64,000 nucleotides of DNA from Coniosporium tulheliwenetii (GCA_030247845.1 JAPDRP010000006.1:992001-1056000); one strand, 5' to 3'. Positions 42,721 to 52,703 are shown, numbered from the stretch's first letter. The notes: a model not told the origin generated them from the letters alone. Numbers and translations are program-made.

Positions 42721-43550
42721 ATATTTTCCAGAACATGTCCCGCCCCGCCATCGAAATACATACCGCCGACTGTGCTTATGCTTGGCTGCATACGAAGGGC
42801 TTTGTTTTCAATGAGTAAGTGGACGCACTATGGCGGTCACCGCATATGCACCACGACACTCAAAATAAAGCTAGGAATAGAGTTAAGAAGGCATCCTCGT
42901 ATAGAAAATGTTTCCAAGCTATGACTAGGTGAATCTAAAGCTTTTTACAAGTGTCTTAATATTTATTGTTGGGTAAAGAAAGGGCCGCTATGGTGCGTCC
43001 GCTTACTCATTAAAAAAGAGGCCCTTCGTAAGTCATTTCTCCCTAAGCTGCTAGAGACTTGGCAGCTGAAGGGCGCTGGTCACGAGGAGGCATACGATAG
43101 GTTGCTTCGTACCCAGCTGAGACAAGCATACTTTTGCGGTAGCTTGATGCGGGGGCCTAGATTGCTTGTACCTCTATAACGCCCACATTCTCGAGCGGTA
43201 TCGAGAGTTTTGCCCCCTGCGCCTGCCGCTGTCTCTCCCGAGTCTCTTCTTCCTCCTCCCTTTGGGCTGGTGTGACGATGCGGAAGCAATTGCTTTGCCA
43301 ACCGTGATTGAGAAACCGTTGATAAGCAGCTGTGTCACGCGGCATTTTAACGGGATCGGAAAAGTCCGCTAAGCTGTCCAATTCCTAGTGTCTCGAAGTC
43401 TGCTTGTCTCTTTCGTCGATGCGATTGCATGGCACAGTAAGCGGCACCCTTCGAACTAGTTTAGCCGAAACCTCCGATCCAATCAAATAAATAGGATTCT
43501 GGTGGTCCTTGGCAGAGTGTTTTGATTCAGAACATCAATACCAAATCGTC
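42721..43550. other. Upstream region of the FAD oxidoreductase gene
   Basis: Should contain the promoter. A 74-codon minus frame (43381-43157, starting MDSLADFSDPVKMPRD) has a charged EEEEETRERQRQ helix and looks protein-like, but I do not recognise it. It may be a fragment of a larger gene. Confidence 0.35.
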
Positions 43551-44300
43551 CTATTTACAAAACTTTAAATGCCCACTCCAACAAGGCCCCGATCGGCACA
43601 AATTAAGATTGCATTGCAAGTAGCTATAATGCGATCGTGATGCCCTCATTTGAACCACCTTCCCGTGCTCCAGCAGCTGCGAATTGCCATCACTTTCGCG
43701 CAACGGAATCCGCTTTCTACCACCTCTATTACCTGCTCTATACTCAGACCGTTTAGTCCTTCCATAAGCTGTGCAAGCCATACAAGCGCCAGCGGTCTTT
43801 CTAGAGAGGCGTTCAAGCACGTGCTCCTTTACCGGTAGCTCAGTACGGACTAGCTTTCTTAGACCAGCATCGCCAGTATCCTTTACAGCTTGTGGCCGGG
43901 ATTGTAGAGGACGGTAGAGGCGCTCAGCGCGTTTAAGCAGCATTAGAGCAAGATCACGGCGGAAGGGTAGCTGCTTAGTATAGCGCTTAGAGGGAAGGTC
44001 GGGGTCGTCGTAATGGAATTTATGCTATGAGAGCTTGTAGCAATTAATAACGGTAACATCAAGGAGCTAGTGCTAGAGAGCCTTCCAGCTTTTAAGGTAT
44101 CATCTCTATGTAAAGTAGTAGCGCCGTAGCTGGTCAGCTCTATCAACACCGTTTATAGCAGTGATGCTAATCGTTCGGTAGATAGCCGGCACGAACGGTT
44201 AGGGTCTAAATAATGATGGATAGCCCTTGTACCAGCGTGCCGGCGGCTAGGCTTAGTTCGAGCATACCCTGCAGCTTAGAGCCGCAGAGCTAGGGTCACC
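43551..44300 (-). pseudogene. Decayed piggyBac-type transposase C-terminus
   Basis: On the minus strand, with stops, one reads NGVDRADQLRRYY (near 44150), a hydrophobic DVTVINCYKL segment, FHYDDPDLPSKRYTKQLPFR and LALMLLKRAERLYRPLQ. A tail with CMACTAYGRTKRS resembles the cysteine-rich C-terminal finger. The G-V-D-x-x-D-Q-L-R motif is characteristic of the DDE_Tnp_1_7 (piggyBac) family. The upstream half is AT-enriched and full of stops, whereas the last 130 codons are still open. Confidence 0.6.
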
Positions 44301-44379
44301 GATCTTGGCGCGGTGTTGAACTAGGGTTTGGGCCGCGGCTGAGGGTATAATCGGAGCTGTGATTGGTTAATGGAGCTTA

Positions 44380-44730
44380 GCTGGTGTTAGATATTATACT
44401 ACACCTTATAATAAGCAGCTGAACGTCTGAATAGACCACTCCGCTCCATCATCTTGAAATCGCATCATCTAATGAATTGTCTTTAAGCTAATATATCATA
44501 TCCACCAGCTTTAACCTCTAGATAACTAAGACTGCTGGCTCTAAGCTCAGCACCGTTCTTTCTAACCCCTCCGCACCTATCAAGCTTCAAAGATCCAGCG
44601 CATATAGTCTTGAAGCGCAAGCTGGTGATGTTTAATAACAGCTAGCCACCAGCCGTGATCTACTCTAGATCGATTTCAGCTAACAATACCTCGCTGGCTT
44701 TAACCTCAGCATAATATAGGATAACCACCA
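44380..44730 (+). repeat. RIP-decayed fragment of the nested hAT family
   Basis: The stretch around 44535-44700 aligns with 35245-35420 of the intact hAT transposase gene (CTCAGCACCGTTCTTTCTAA versus CTTACCACCGCTCTTTCCGA, then GAAGCGCAAGCTGGTGATGT versus GATGCGCAAGCTGGCGATGT), with mostly C-to-T and G-to-A differences. The hAT family has therefore been in this genome in at least two waves. Confidence 0.65.
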
Positions 44731-44734
44731 TATT

Positions 44735-46130
44735 TCTATAGTCGCAGTTGCGGTTAGGAATAGAGAGCGGACTATGGGAGCCGGAGCGATAAAACATTAT
44801 AGACGTATAGAATTAAGCACGGCAAATTGCATCCTATAATTAGAATTCGAATATCTACCGCGGTCGTTACATGGTGTTAGCATAAAGTTTAGGAACTCGA
44901 CGTGGTTTTAATAGAGAGCACTAAGGCTAGGCTAGAAAAATCTCGAATAGGCTTAGGCTCTTAGCGATAGAATAGGAAAACCTTAATCCGGATAAGCATG
45001 TCTAAGATTAAGGCTAGAAAAACCCTACTTAGAATTAGTAACTCTAAGTCGCATATTATATAGCATCCCTAAGCTACGTCTAAAATAAACGAAGCTAGGG
45101 GTAATAAGCGATAACTAGCTAGAAGCGATTATTTTAGAGAGAGTTTATTTATTTCTACTATTCTTTTATATAAGTATCTCTCTATATCTTATCTATATAA
45201 TCACACTCTGCTTTTACCTCTCTATTTTCACGTTCTTATACGCTTATTCTTTTTAGATAATATTCATATTATACTAGAGGCGGAGAATAAAAAGAAAGGC
45301 AGTCGCCTAGGGAAGTACTACACTACTAAAGAACTTAAGACGGTAGTAAGCACGCATTAGGAGTTAAACCGCTAGTAATAAAAGATATAGTAGTAGGCAA
45401 CTAGCTCTACCAACCTTTAGGTTTAGTTTAATCCCTATTCTATCCTTTAGTAGGCTGGGCTAGAAGAGAATAGGTAGATTACGGTAGCCGACTACAGCAT
45501 CTAGGCGGAAGAGCTTAACATTCCTACTAATAAAGAGTAGTAGGACCTTCTTAAGATAGCTATTAGGCTACGCTTTCTTTAGCTAATATAGGATTCTAAT
45601 TTAGAAACCGAATAGGCCTATAAGGCTTTCTACTAGATATCTAGATCTTAATATTACGCTCTCTATTCTATCGCTTTCTACTATAGTTCTTAATTCTTCT
45701 TTATGTCTAAAATAATCGGCTAACGATGCCCTCTTTTATAAAACTATCTAGCTCGACCCGATAGCCTCCTTTAAAGATAAGAGCGAGGACAAGCTACCGC
45801 TACTAGATATTACTATCCTAAGTATTTAAACCGAGCCCCTAGCACCGCTATTACTATCACTACTAGGAGAGAGTATTCGGATACACGTATAGAGCTATTT
45901 CTAGGTGGTAAGGCTACACGAGAGCCCTTAGACATCTAAGCCACGCTAGCTATAGGCTAGAGAATCTAGTAGTACTAAGAAGGCGGTAGATGTTATAGTA
46001 AAGCTAGCGGAGCAGCTAGTGCGATTCTATAGCTATAAGGCCGGCTACTATATATAAATAGAATAGAAGTATAATGCGGATTTAGCCTAGTATATCTTCT
46101 TAGAGAACTTCGTCTCGTGCTATTATTACA
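44735..46130 (+). repeat. Decayed transposon, sister of 53850-55105
   Basis: Shares with 53850-55105 the order CGCAGTTGCGGTTAGG, ACATTATAGACGTATAGAAT, TAGAATTCGAATATCTA, then a coding-like part (AGCTAACATAG, AACATTCCTACTAATAAAGA, GTATATCTTCTTAGAGAACT). Stops are frequent. In the sister copy the beginning of the coding part reads as a basic KKKDGRPRKYY-like N-terminus (AT-hook type). Class not determined. Confidence 0.55.
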
Positions 46131-46189
46131 ACCTTACTAGATAATACCGGCGGGGCTGGTGTAAGGCTAAATAGTAGCTAGTATAGGAT

Positions 46190-46452
46190 GCAGTTACGTG
46201 GCTGCTAGCTAGTGCTAGCTAGTTATAGTAACGTGACCTAGGATGGATAGCGTAGCTAGTAGAAAATAGTGGTGCTAGCACTACTAGCCACTACTAGTAG
46301 AAGAAGGAACTAATACGTATATAGACCACACCGTTCTCGTTTATTAGAACGGTGTGCTTAACTCTAATAAGAATCTAGCATTCTTTATAACACAATCTAA
46401 TCTTACTACATGATATTAATCCTCACTCTTATTAACTATATCTTAGCACTAT
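46190..46452 (+). repeat. Fossil LTR, left part (continues at 53044-53100)
   Basis: Carries the family hairpin (ACCGTTCTCGTTTATTAGAACGGT), AATAAGAATCTAGCATTC and ATATCTTAGCACTAT. The last 5 bases (ACTAT) are duplicated at 53044-53048, after which TCTCTTTCTTCTTAATTAGG continues the same LTR. The young Gypsy therefore inserted into this fossil LTR. Confidence 0.8.
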
Positions 46453-46623
46453 TGTTACAAACAGAGGTGCGGGACAGCGCCGAGGAATGATCAGTGCCAA
46501 GGGTCACGTGTGGGACTGAGCACCACAGGCCGCCAAGCCGTGCTCAGTGCGATCAGGGTGATCAGGGACTGAGCACACTGAGCAGACCGAGCAAGGAACG
46601 GTGGTACTTGCTCCGGGTCCCAG

Positions 46624-46629
46624 TATATA
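46624..46629 (+). promoter_or_regulatory. Putative TATA box of the LTR promoter
   Basis: TATATA 6 bp upstream of the LTR hairpin and about 30 bp upstream of GTGCTCAA, the likely start region of the element's RNA. Confidence 0.5.
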
Positions 46630-46634
46630 GGCAG

Positions 46635-46660
46635 CACCATTCTCGTTCATTAGAATGGTG
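46635..46660 (+). promoter_or_regulatory. Conserved LTR hairpin
   Basis: CACCATTCT and AGAATGGTG form a perfect 9-bp stem around the 8-base loop CGTTCATT. Fossil LTRs keep the stem with a changed pair (CACCGTTCT / AGAACGGTG near 46348-46373, and similar near 18105 and 24890). Confidence 0.65.
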
Positions 46661-46792
46661 TGCTCAACTCAAATAAGAATTTAGTATTCTTAGTAACTTG
46701 ATCTGATCTCACCTTGTGATATCAACCCTCCACTTGTTGACTATATCTTGGCACTGCTCCCTTCCTCCTTGATCAGGACCCCAACCGTTACA

Positions 46793-46810
46793 CTTTGAGC
46801 ACCGCCTTTG
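46793..46810 (+). other. Putative primer-binding site, possibly self-priming
   Basis: CTTTGAGCACCGCC follows the 5' LTR directly. TTGAGCAC (46795-46802) is the exact complement of GTGCTCAA at 46660-46667 in the LTR, just 3' of the hairpin. I found no obvious match to a known tRNA 3' end. Confidence 0.45.
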
Positions 46811-46837
46811 TGGAGTAACCAAGATCAACACGTCGAT

Positions 46838-48540
46838 ATGTCTACTACAGGATCAACTACCGGACCATCGAGGGGACAGGCACCACCGCCGCCCCCGGCA
46901 CCAAAGCCAGTCAAAGTCAAGGTTCCGGACGAGTACAATGGGGAGCGAAACGAGCTCGACTCGTGGCTGCTCCAGTGTGACCTGTACATCTGGCACAACC
47001 AAGATCGTTTCCAAGAAGAAAATGAAGTCATGTTTGTCGTTACCTATCTGAGGGGACGTGCATTCAAGTGGATCCAGCCCCATCTCAGGGACTTCCTTGA
47101 GAATGCGGAGGTTGACTGGTCCAGGGAAACAACGGAGATCTTCTCCGACATGAGCTCATTCAAGAAGAAAATACGAGGAGTGTTTGGAGACATCGACGCG
47201 GCACGTACTGCAGAACGAGAACTGATGAATCTGACCCAAAAGGGGTCTGCGGCCAACTATGCTGCACAGTTCCAACTAGTGGCGTCCAATACCCATTGGG
47301 ACGAGACGGCCCTGACGGCACAGTACTACCGAGGATTGAAAGAAGGCGTCAAGGATGACTTGGTCAGGGGCGAGCGACCCGATAAGTTACAAGAAATGAT
47401 TAGTACATCGATTCGCATCGACAACCGATTGTACGAAAGACGTTTGGAGAAAAAGGGACACAACGCACCGGTTGTAGTAGGACGTAAACCAACCTACCCC
47501 ACCAAACGAGACCAAGACCCTTATGGGCTCAAACCCATGGAACTCGACGCTACGGAGAGACGTCCGGGACGTTTCACCAAAAAGGGATCACAGAAGGGGC
47601 GAACGGCGTCCCGCGGAAAAAACCTTTTACTGGAAAGTGTTTCAACTGTGATCGCCCAGGACATCTTGCAAGGGATTGCAGGCAACCCAAGAAGAAGCAA
47701 GCATTGGCACAAACCAATGGTCCTAAGAAAACGGGACAACTGGCGGCCACCGCGGTCAGCCATGACACGATGTCCTGGACTGCATGCTATGACGACGGGT
47801 GCAAGATACACCTAAGCGACAAAGACGGATCAGGATGGTTCCCGAAACCACCCCAAACGAAACAAGCATTGCAAGTCATGAACAAAGGGAAAGCCTACGA
47901 CACTACTGGCATCCTCAAACCAGAACCCGAAGAAGAGGATGACTTCGAGGAAATTAGGTCGGACAGCGGATCCGAAGAAGGAGAGCTCATCGAGACCCCC
48001 AGGATCACAACGATCCCGACACGACAGCTCGGACCCGAACTGGTACTAGGGAAGTACCCAGTCGAACTTTGGGAAGAAGTGTGGGACGAGGTGTCTGCTG
48101 CTTATGGAACAAACATGAGAAGTCAGCAGATGAGAGACGCCCAACACCGAGTACACGAACGGATAGATGTACAACACGCGGTCAGCTTCCATCAAGCCTA
48201 CACCGAATGCTACAACATTCTCCTCGATCGGTACGGACCCGCAGAGAAACGGCTAAACTGGCTACATGAGAGGCTGGAGCAACTACCGATTCAAGGAAGA
48301 GAATATCAAAACATCATCCGAGAGTACCCACCGAAAGGATCGAGATTCACGACCAATGGAGGTTACGTGACTCCGGATGGAGGTTTCATCGCCCGAAGCC
48401 TTAGAAGTAAAGTGACGGCACTCAAGGCTGAGTATGCGGCAAGAGACCCGAAGAAATATCCAGCAATGAAAGTCAATCCTGTTGCGTTCTCGTACGTAGG
48501 GGAGGAACGGAGCTCCGGGAGCTCTGGTTCAAAAAACTAG
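46838..48540 (+). CDS. Gag polyprotein of the Gypsy element, in two frame segments
   Basis: Segment 1 starts MSTTGSTTGPSRGQAPPPPP at 46838 and contains the retrotransposon gag domain (VPDEYNGERNELDSWLLQCD, YLRGRAFKWIQPHL). At 47617-47623 the in-phase heptamer A AAA AAC is followed in the -1 frame by PFTGKCFNCDRPGHLARDC, a CCHC zinc knuckle, and then segment 2 up to TAG 48538-48540. Without the shift the first frame ends at 47815 after unnatural sequence. Segment 2 continues with an acidic stretch and a conserved-looking domain (LWEEVWDEVSAAYGTNM). Either programmed -1 frameshifting or a missing A in the run explains the layout. Gag packages the element RNA in virus-like particles. Confidence 0.8.
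47617..47623 (+). promoter_or_regulatory. Candidate -1 ribosomal frameshift site 1
   Basis: A AAA AAC in the zero frame of gag (codons GGA AAA AAC). The zinc knuckle lies in the -1 frame directly downstream. A one-base-short A run would look the same. Confidence 0.45.
48531..48537 (+). promoter_or_regulatory. Candidate -1 ribosomal frameshift site 2 (gag-pol)
   Basis: A AAA AAC in phase, followed at once by the gag stop TAG (48538-48540). The -1 frame is open from here into the protease and all of pol. This is the classic gag-pol arrangement, subject to the same caution about A-run length. Confidence 0.5.
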
Positions 48541-51500
48541 GAGGCCTTCCGGCCAGAAGGTCGACGGAAGCGCCTACACCAAGACTTTCGAACAGGTGTA
48601 AGGGCACCTGGGTACCAGGAATACGATACCAGAAGCATACCCTTGCGGCGACGAAGTACGCCGGGAACCTACGAGTATGGGTTCAAGTTGGCCAATCATG
48701 GGCCAAGGCACTGATCGATTCAGGGGCCACAGCGAACTTTATGTCACCACAGTTCGCAAACCGAGCGCAGCTGAGCCTGCAAGGGAAGCTCGATGCCTAC
48801 CCAGTAACAGCGGTAGATGGCCAACCTTTGGGCTACAATCAGGGATTAGTAGACCAGGAGACAACGACTGTCAGGTTGAAGATCGGACCCCATGTCCGGG
48901 ACATGCAGTTCGATATTACGGTAACAGGAACCCACGACGTAGTGCTGGGGTTACCATGGCTCAAGGACGCAAATCCAAAGATTGATTGGATCCGTCAAAC
49001 GTTGGACTTTTCCAAGGGAAAGCTGGTCCAAATGAGCGAAGACATGCCAGGAGACGGTCTCGAGATATGCGCAATCTCAGCCGAAGAACTGAAAAAGGAA
49101 GTTCGAGAGAATCCTGAACAAATACAGATCCTGTGGAGCAAGCGACGAGAGATCGCGACTACCACAACCCCGTTGTCCATTCCAGACGAATACAAGGACT
49201 ACGCGAGGCTATTTGCGGAAGAGGCTCCAGACGAAGCCCTACCAGCACACCAACCATGGGACCATACGATACCCATACAAGAAGGCAAGACACCAGGGAA
49301 GTCAGCGATCTACCCACTGTCACCAGAGAAGCTGGAGGCGCTACGGGCGTACCTAGACGAAAATCTGAAGAAAGGATTCATACGGGAATCCCAGTCGCCC
49401 GCAGGATACCCTATCCTGTTCGTACCAAAGAAGAACGGAAAGTTACGACTTTGTGTCGACTACCGGGGACTGAATAACATAACTATTAAGAATAGTTATC
49501 CGTTGCCTTTGATTTCGGAGTTACAGGATCGACTCCAAGGAGCCAAGTGGTTCAGCAAATTCGACATTCCAGGAGCATACAACCGGATTCGAATTAAGGA
49601 AGGCGAGGAGTGGAAGACGGCGATGAGAACCCGCTTCGGACTCTACGAATATTTGGTTATGCCATTCGGGCTCACCAATGCTCCCGCCACATTCCAGGCG
49701 TACATCAATAATGTCCTGAGGGAACACTTGGATGTGTTCGTAGTCGTCTATCTTGACGACATACTGGTATACTCGAAGACCAAGGAGGAACATGTGCGAC
49801 ATGTCAGACAAGTTCTGGAAGCCCTCCAACGAGCGAACTTACGGATAGTACCAGAAAAGAGCCAATTCCATCAACAGGAGATTGAGTTCTTAGGTTATAT
49901 CATCACGGATCATGGGATCCAGATGGATAAAACCAAGGTGCAGGCAGTACTCGAATGGCCTACACCAAAGTCAGTAAAAGACGTGCAATCATTCCTGGGA
50001 ATAGCGAACTTTTACCGAAAGTTCATACGAGGCTACTCCCAGATTGCCGCACCACTCACCGATCTTACGAAAAAGGATCAAGGTTTCCAGTGGAACGGTA
50101 AAGCTGAGGACGCTTTTCGGACCCTGAAGGAACGGTTCAGTACAGAACCGGTACTCATGATGTTTGATCCCACGAGAGCCATCATCATCGAGACGGATGC
50201 ATCAGACCTTGCCATGGGGGCCTGTCTGAATCAGCAGGACGACGAAGGTCGTTGGCATCCGGTGGCATTTCACTCGAGAAAGTTCAGCGAACCAGAACTG
50301 AACTATGAAATCCACGACAAAGAGCTGCTAGCCATTGTTGAAGCTTTCAAGCAATGGAGAGTGTATCTGGAAGGAGCAAAGTATCCAATTCAAGTGTTCA
50401 CGGATCACAAGAATCTGGTATACTTCACCACGACCAAGGTCTTGAACCGAAGACAAGTACGATGGTCGGAGGAACTATCGACGTTCAACTTCGAAATTCA
50501 CTATCGAAAAGGCTCCGAAAATGCTAAAGCAGACGCTTTCAGCAGACGACCAGACTACATGGGAGAGAAGCCCCAAACAGTCAGCTCAATCCTGGAACAA
50601 CATCCAGATGGGAGAATTACCTACAATCGCAGGACCTTAGCGGCAACCATGGTGATTGTTAATGACGATCTCGAGAGTCGGATTCGGAAGGCGTACCAAA
50701 AAGACGCACACGCTCAGAGAGCACTAGCCGAAGACCTCGAAGGATTTGAACAATCAGAAACAGGCCTGATACTGTTCAAAGGACTCGTATATGTACCTGA
50801 GTCCGAGCGAACGGAGATCATTCGACAGTACCACGATGGGCCGACCGGAGGACATCGAGGAATCTACAAAACGGTCGAAGCGATCAGTCGCACTTACTAC
50901 TTCCCACGACTAAGGAAGAAAGTAGAGGAATACATCGCAAAGTGCGATATATGCCACAAGATCAAGCCAACCCGACACAAGCCGTATGGGTTGATGAAAA
51001 CAGCAACAATACCAACACGGCCATGGGCGTCAGTCGCCATGGATTTCATCGTCAAGCTACCTCTTTCCGAAGAACCCTTGACGAAGGTGAAATACGATTC
51101 CGTGCTCACCATTGTGGATCGATTAACGAAAGAAGTACGCTTCATACCATACAAGGAATCATCCAACGCTGAAGAATTGGCATACACCTTCCTCCGGAAT
51201 GTGACAGCAACACAAGGACTGCCCGAGGAAATCATCTCAGACAGGGACAAGCTGTTCACATCCAATTTCTGGACCGCGCTCACGCGACAGCTGGGACTAT
51301 CGCACAAGCTATCAACGGCATACCATCCACAAACGGACGGACAGACAGAGCGCATGAACCAAGTACTAGAGCAGTACTTGAGGGGTTATGTGGACTACCG
51401 ACAAACGAATTGGGTATCGCTATTGCCATTGGCACAATTGGCATACAATACAAGCGTAAACGAGACAACGGGTATGACACCTTTCTACGCCAACCATGGA

Positions 51501-52442
51501 TACCACGCACAGCTGTTCCACGAACCTAAAGATATCCAAGTGATGTCTGAGACAGCCAGAGTCACATTTAAGGAAATGCGACAGATTCACGAAGAACTCC
51601 AATATGATGCAGAGTTCCTGTCAAAAAGATCAGCATTTCACTACAACAAACATAGATCCAGGGGACCTATGCTTAAAGAGGGGGATAAAGTTTACCTCCT
51701 CCGGAGAAACATCGAAACCACGAGACCAAGCAAGAAGCTCGACCACGTCAGGATAGGACCTTTCAAGATCGTCAGAAACATCAAGGACACCAGCTACGAG
51801 TTGGACCTACCAGAGGGAATGAAGATACACCCCGTGTTCCACGTTTCGCTGTTGGAACCAGCACCTGAAGAAGTACCAGTGTTAGAAAGTGTACCAGACA
51901 ATTATCTGATGGAACAAGAAGGACGATACGAAGTGCAAAAGATCCTGGACGACAGCACCGATTTCGACGACGGTGCGCAAAGGTTTCTGGTAAAATGGAA
52001 GGGCTACCCAGACTCGGAGAGTACGTGGGAGCTACTTACCAATCTCGAAGGATGCGAACAAGCTATGAAGAAGTACCTCGAGGGGTCGGGATCACGTAAG
52101 AAGCAGGCGCAGAAAAGAAGTCGGAAGGTAGCCCATCCAGGGTGCCCCAAGTCGAAGGGGACATCGCCAACACATCCGAGAAGGCGAAGGGCGCCGGGTC
52201 GGGGAACTCCATCAAAGGGTCAGGAGGGGGACTCGGCTGGCCCCGCTCCAGGCGTTCAACCTCCTCGATCGAAGCCAGCTCCCGAGAGACAGCCTCCGAG
52301 GACTGACTCTCCCACGCTGCCAGCTCCTCGGCAAGCTGGGCGCGACGGCGATGAGCTTCGGCGATCGCCTCGTCAGCCTCACGAAGCCGGCGGCGGATCT
52401 CCTCCCCACGAACACGAAGTTGTTCCCACTCTTCACGAGTAA
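48537..52442 (+). CDS. Pol polyprotein: protease, RT, RNase H, integrase, chromodomain
   Basis: The frame opens at the second slip site. Aspartic protease: ALIDSGATANFMS. Reverse transcriptase: LRLCVDYRGLNNITIKNSYP, FGLYEYLVMPFGLTNAPATF and VVVYLDDILVYSK (the YLDD catalytic pair). RNase H: IIETDASDLAMGACL with later TDHKNLVYF. Integrase: the HHCC region (HDGPTGGHRGIYKT...CDICHKIKPT), then DFIVKL, IISDRDKLFTSNFW and the downstream Glu in DGQTERMNQ. Chromodomain: YEVQKILDD..FLVKWKGYPDSESTWE. This places the element in the chromovirus clade, whose chromodomain guides integration to heterochromatin, consistent with its landing in a fossil LTR. The last ~120 residues are a Pro/Arg-rich tail whose DNA overlaps an antisense ORF. 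No internal stop. Confidence 0.93.
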   Translation, partial: LGGLPARRSTEAPTPRLSNRCKGTWVPGIRYQKHTLAATKYAGNLRVWVQVGQSWAKALIDSGATANFMSPQFANRAQLSLQGKLDAYPVTAVDGQPLGYNQGLVDQETTTVRLKIGPHVRDMQFDITVTGTHDVVLGLPWLKDANPKIDWIRQTLDFSKGKLVQMSEDMPGDGLEICAISAEELKKEVRENPEQIQILWSKRREIATTTTPLSIPDEYKDYARLFAEEAPDEALPAHQPWDHTIPIQEGKTPGKSAIYPLSPEKLEALRAYLDENLKKGFIRESQSPAGYPILFVPKKNGKLRLCVDYRGLNNITIKNSYPLPLISELQDRLQGAKWFSKFDIPGAYNRIRIKEGEEWKTAMRTRFGLYEYLVMPFGLTNAPATFQAYINNVLREHLDVFVVVYLDDILVYSKTKEEHVRHVRQVLEALQRANLRIVPEKSQFHQQEIEFLGYIITDHGIQMDKTKVQAVLEWPTPKSVKDVQSFLGIANFYRKFIRGYSQIAAPLTDLTKKDQGFQWNGKAEDAFRTLKERFSTEPVLMMFDPTRAIIIETDASDLAMGACLNQQDDEGRWHPVAFHSRKFSEPELNYEIHDKELLAIVEAFKQWRVYLEGAKYPIQVFTDHKNLVYFTTTKVLNRRQVRWSEELSTFNFEIHYRKGSENAKADAFSRRPDYMGEKPQTVSSILEQHPDGRITYNRRTLAATMVIVNDDLESRIRKAYQKDAHAQRALAEDLEGFEQSETGLILFKGLVYVPESERTEIIRQYHDGPTGGHRGIYKTVEAISRTYYFPRLRKKVEEYIAKCDICHKIKPTRHKPYGLMKTATIPTRPWASVAMDFIVKLPLSEEPLTKVKYDSVLTIVDRLTKEVRFIPYKESSNAEELAYTFLRNVTATQGLPEEIISDRDKLFTSNFWTALTRQLGLSHKLSTAYHPQTDGQTERMNQVLEQYLRGYVDYRQTNWVSLLPLAQLAYNTSVNETTGMTPFYANHGYHAQLFHEPKDIQVMSETARVTFKEMRQIHEELQYDAEFLSKRSAFHYNKHRSRGPMLKEGDKVYLLRRNIETTRPSKKLDHVRIGPFKIVRNIKDTSYELDLPEGMKIHPVFHVSLLEPAPEEVPVLESVPDNYLMEQEGRYEVQKILDDSTDFDDGAQRFLVKWKGYPDSESTWELLTNLEGCEQAMKKYLEGSGSRKKQAQKRSRKVAHPGCPKSKGTSPTHPRRRRAPGRGTPSKGQEGDSAGPAPGVQPPRSKPAPERQPPRTDSPTLPAPRQAGRDGDELRRSPRQPHEAGGGSPPHEHEVVPTLHE

Positions 52443-52650
52443 CTACGAGATCACATTTGGCGCCAGAAGAGATGCACTCGGCGCAAATACCGGACCGGAC
52501 GTTGACACGGCAGGAAAGCGACTGCTCGCGACAGCGAGCACAAGGCGTGGGCATGACGGGACCGGAGGTACGGAGAAACGATACCAAATCTCGACGACGT
52601 TCGGTAGAAGAGCGTTTGGCTTTTGATTTTTTAGTAACCCCGTCAGGCAT
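52063..52650 (-). CDS. Antisense ORF: Zn(II)2Cys6-like and coiled-coil protein inside the Gypsy element
   Basis: Starts MPDGVTKKSKAKRSSTERRR (ATG at 52650, 53 bp inside the 3' LTR border) and runs 195 codons antisense to the pol 3' end, overlapping it by 380 bp. Cysteines 37, 40, 47, 56, 59 and 66 have spacing C-x2-C-x6-C-x8-C-x2-C-x6-C, the exact Zn(II)2Cys6 pattern of fungal transcription factors. A basic stretch precedes them and a heptad-rich helix (EEWEQLRVRGEEIRRRL and onward, residues ~72-130) follows. The C-terminus is acidic/Pro-rich. The frame could start earlier at 52758 inside the LTR. The sense strand here codes only a low-complexity Pol tail, which suggests the antisense frame is the selected one. 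A decayed relative at 62233-62820 keeps it. Transcription could come from antisense LTR activity. Role unknown. Confidence 0.65.
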   Translation of the reverse strand: MPDGVTKKSKAKRSSTERRRDLVSFLRTSGPVMPTPCARCREQSLSCRVNVRSGICAECISSGAKCDLVVTREEWEQLRVRGEEIRRRLREADEAIAEAHRRRAQLAEELAAWESQSSEAVSRELASIEEVERLERGQPSPPPDPLMEFPDPAPFAFSDVLAMSPSTWGTLDGLPSDFFSAPASYVIPTPRGTSS

Positions 52651-52686
52651 GTTGAGAAAGGAACATACCTTTTGAGGACAAAAGCT

Positions 52687-52700
52687 GAGAGGGAGGGGGA
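52687..52700 (+). other. Polypurine tract
   Basis: GAGAGGGAGGGGGA lies 3 bp before the 3' LTR, where plus-strand DNA synthesis is expected to be primed. Confidence 0.8.
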
Positions 52701-52703
52701 TAG

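Larger units (their letters stand above)
46453..46792 (+). repeat. 5' LTR
   Basis: 340 bp, begins TGTTACAAACAGAGG and ends CCCAACCGTTACA. It includes the TATA-like TATATA at 46624-46629 and a hairpin at 46635-46660. It appears identical to 52704-53043. Confidence 0.95.
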
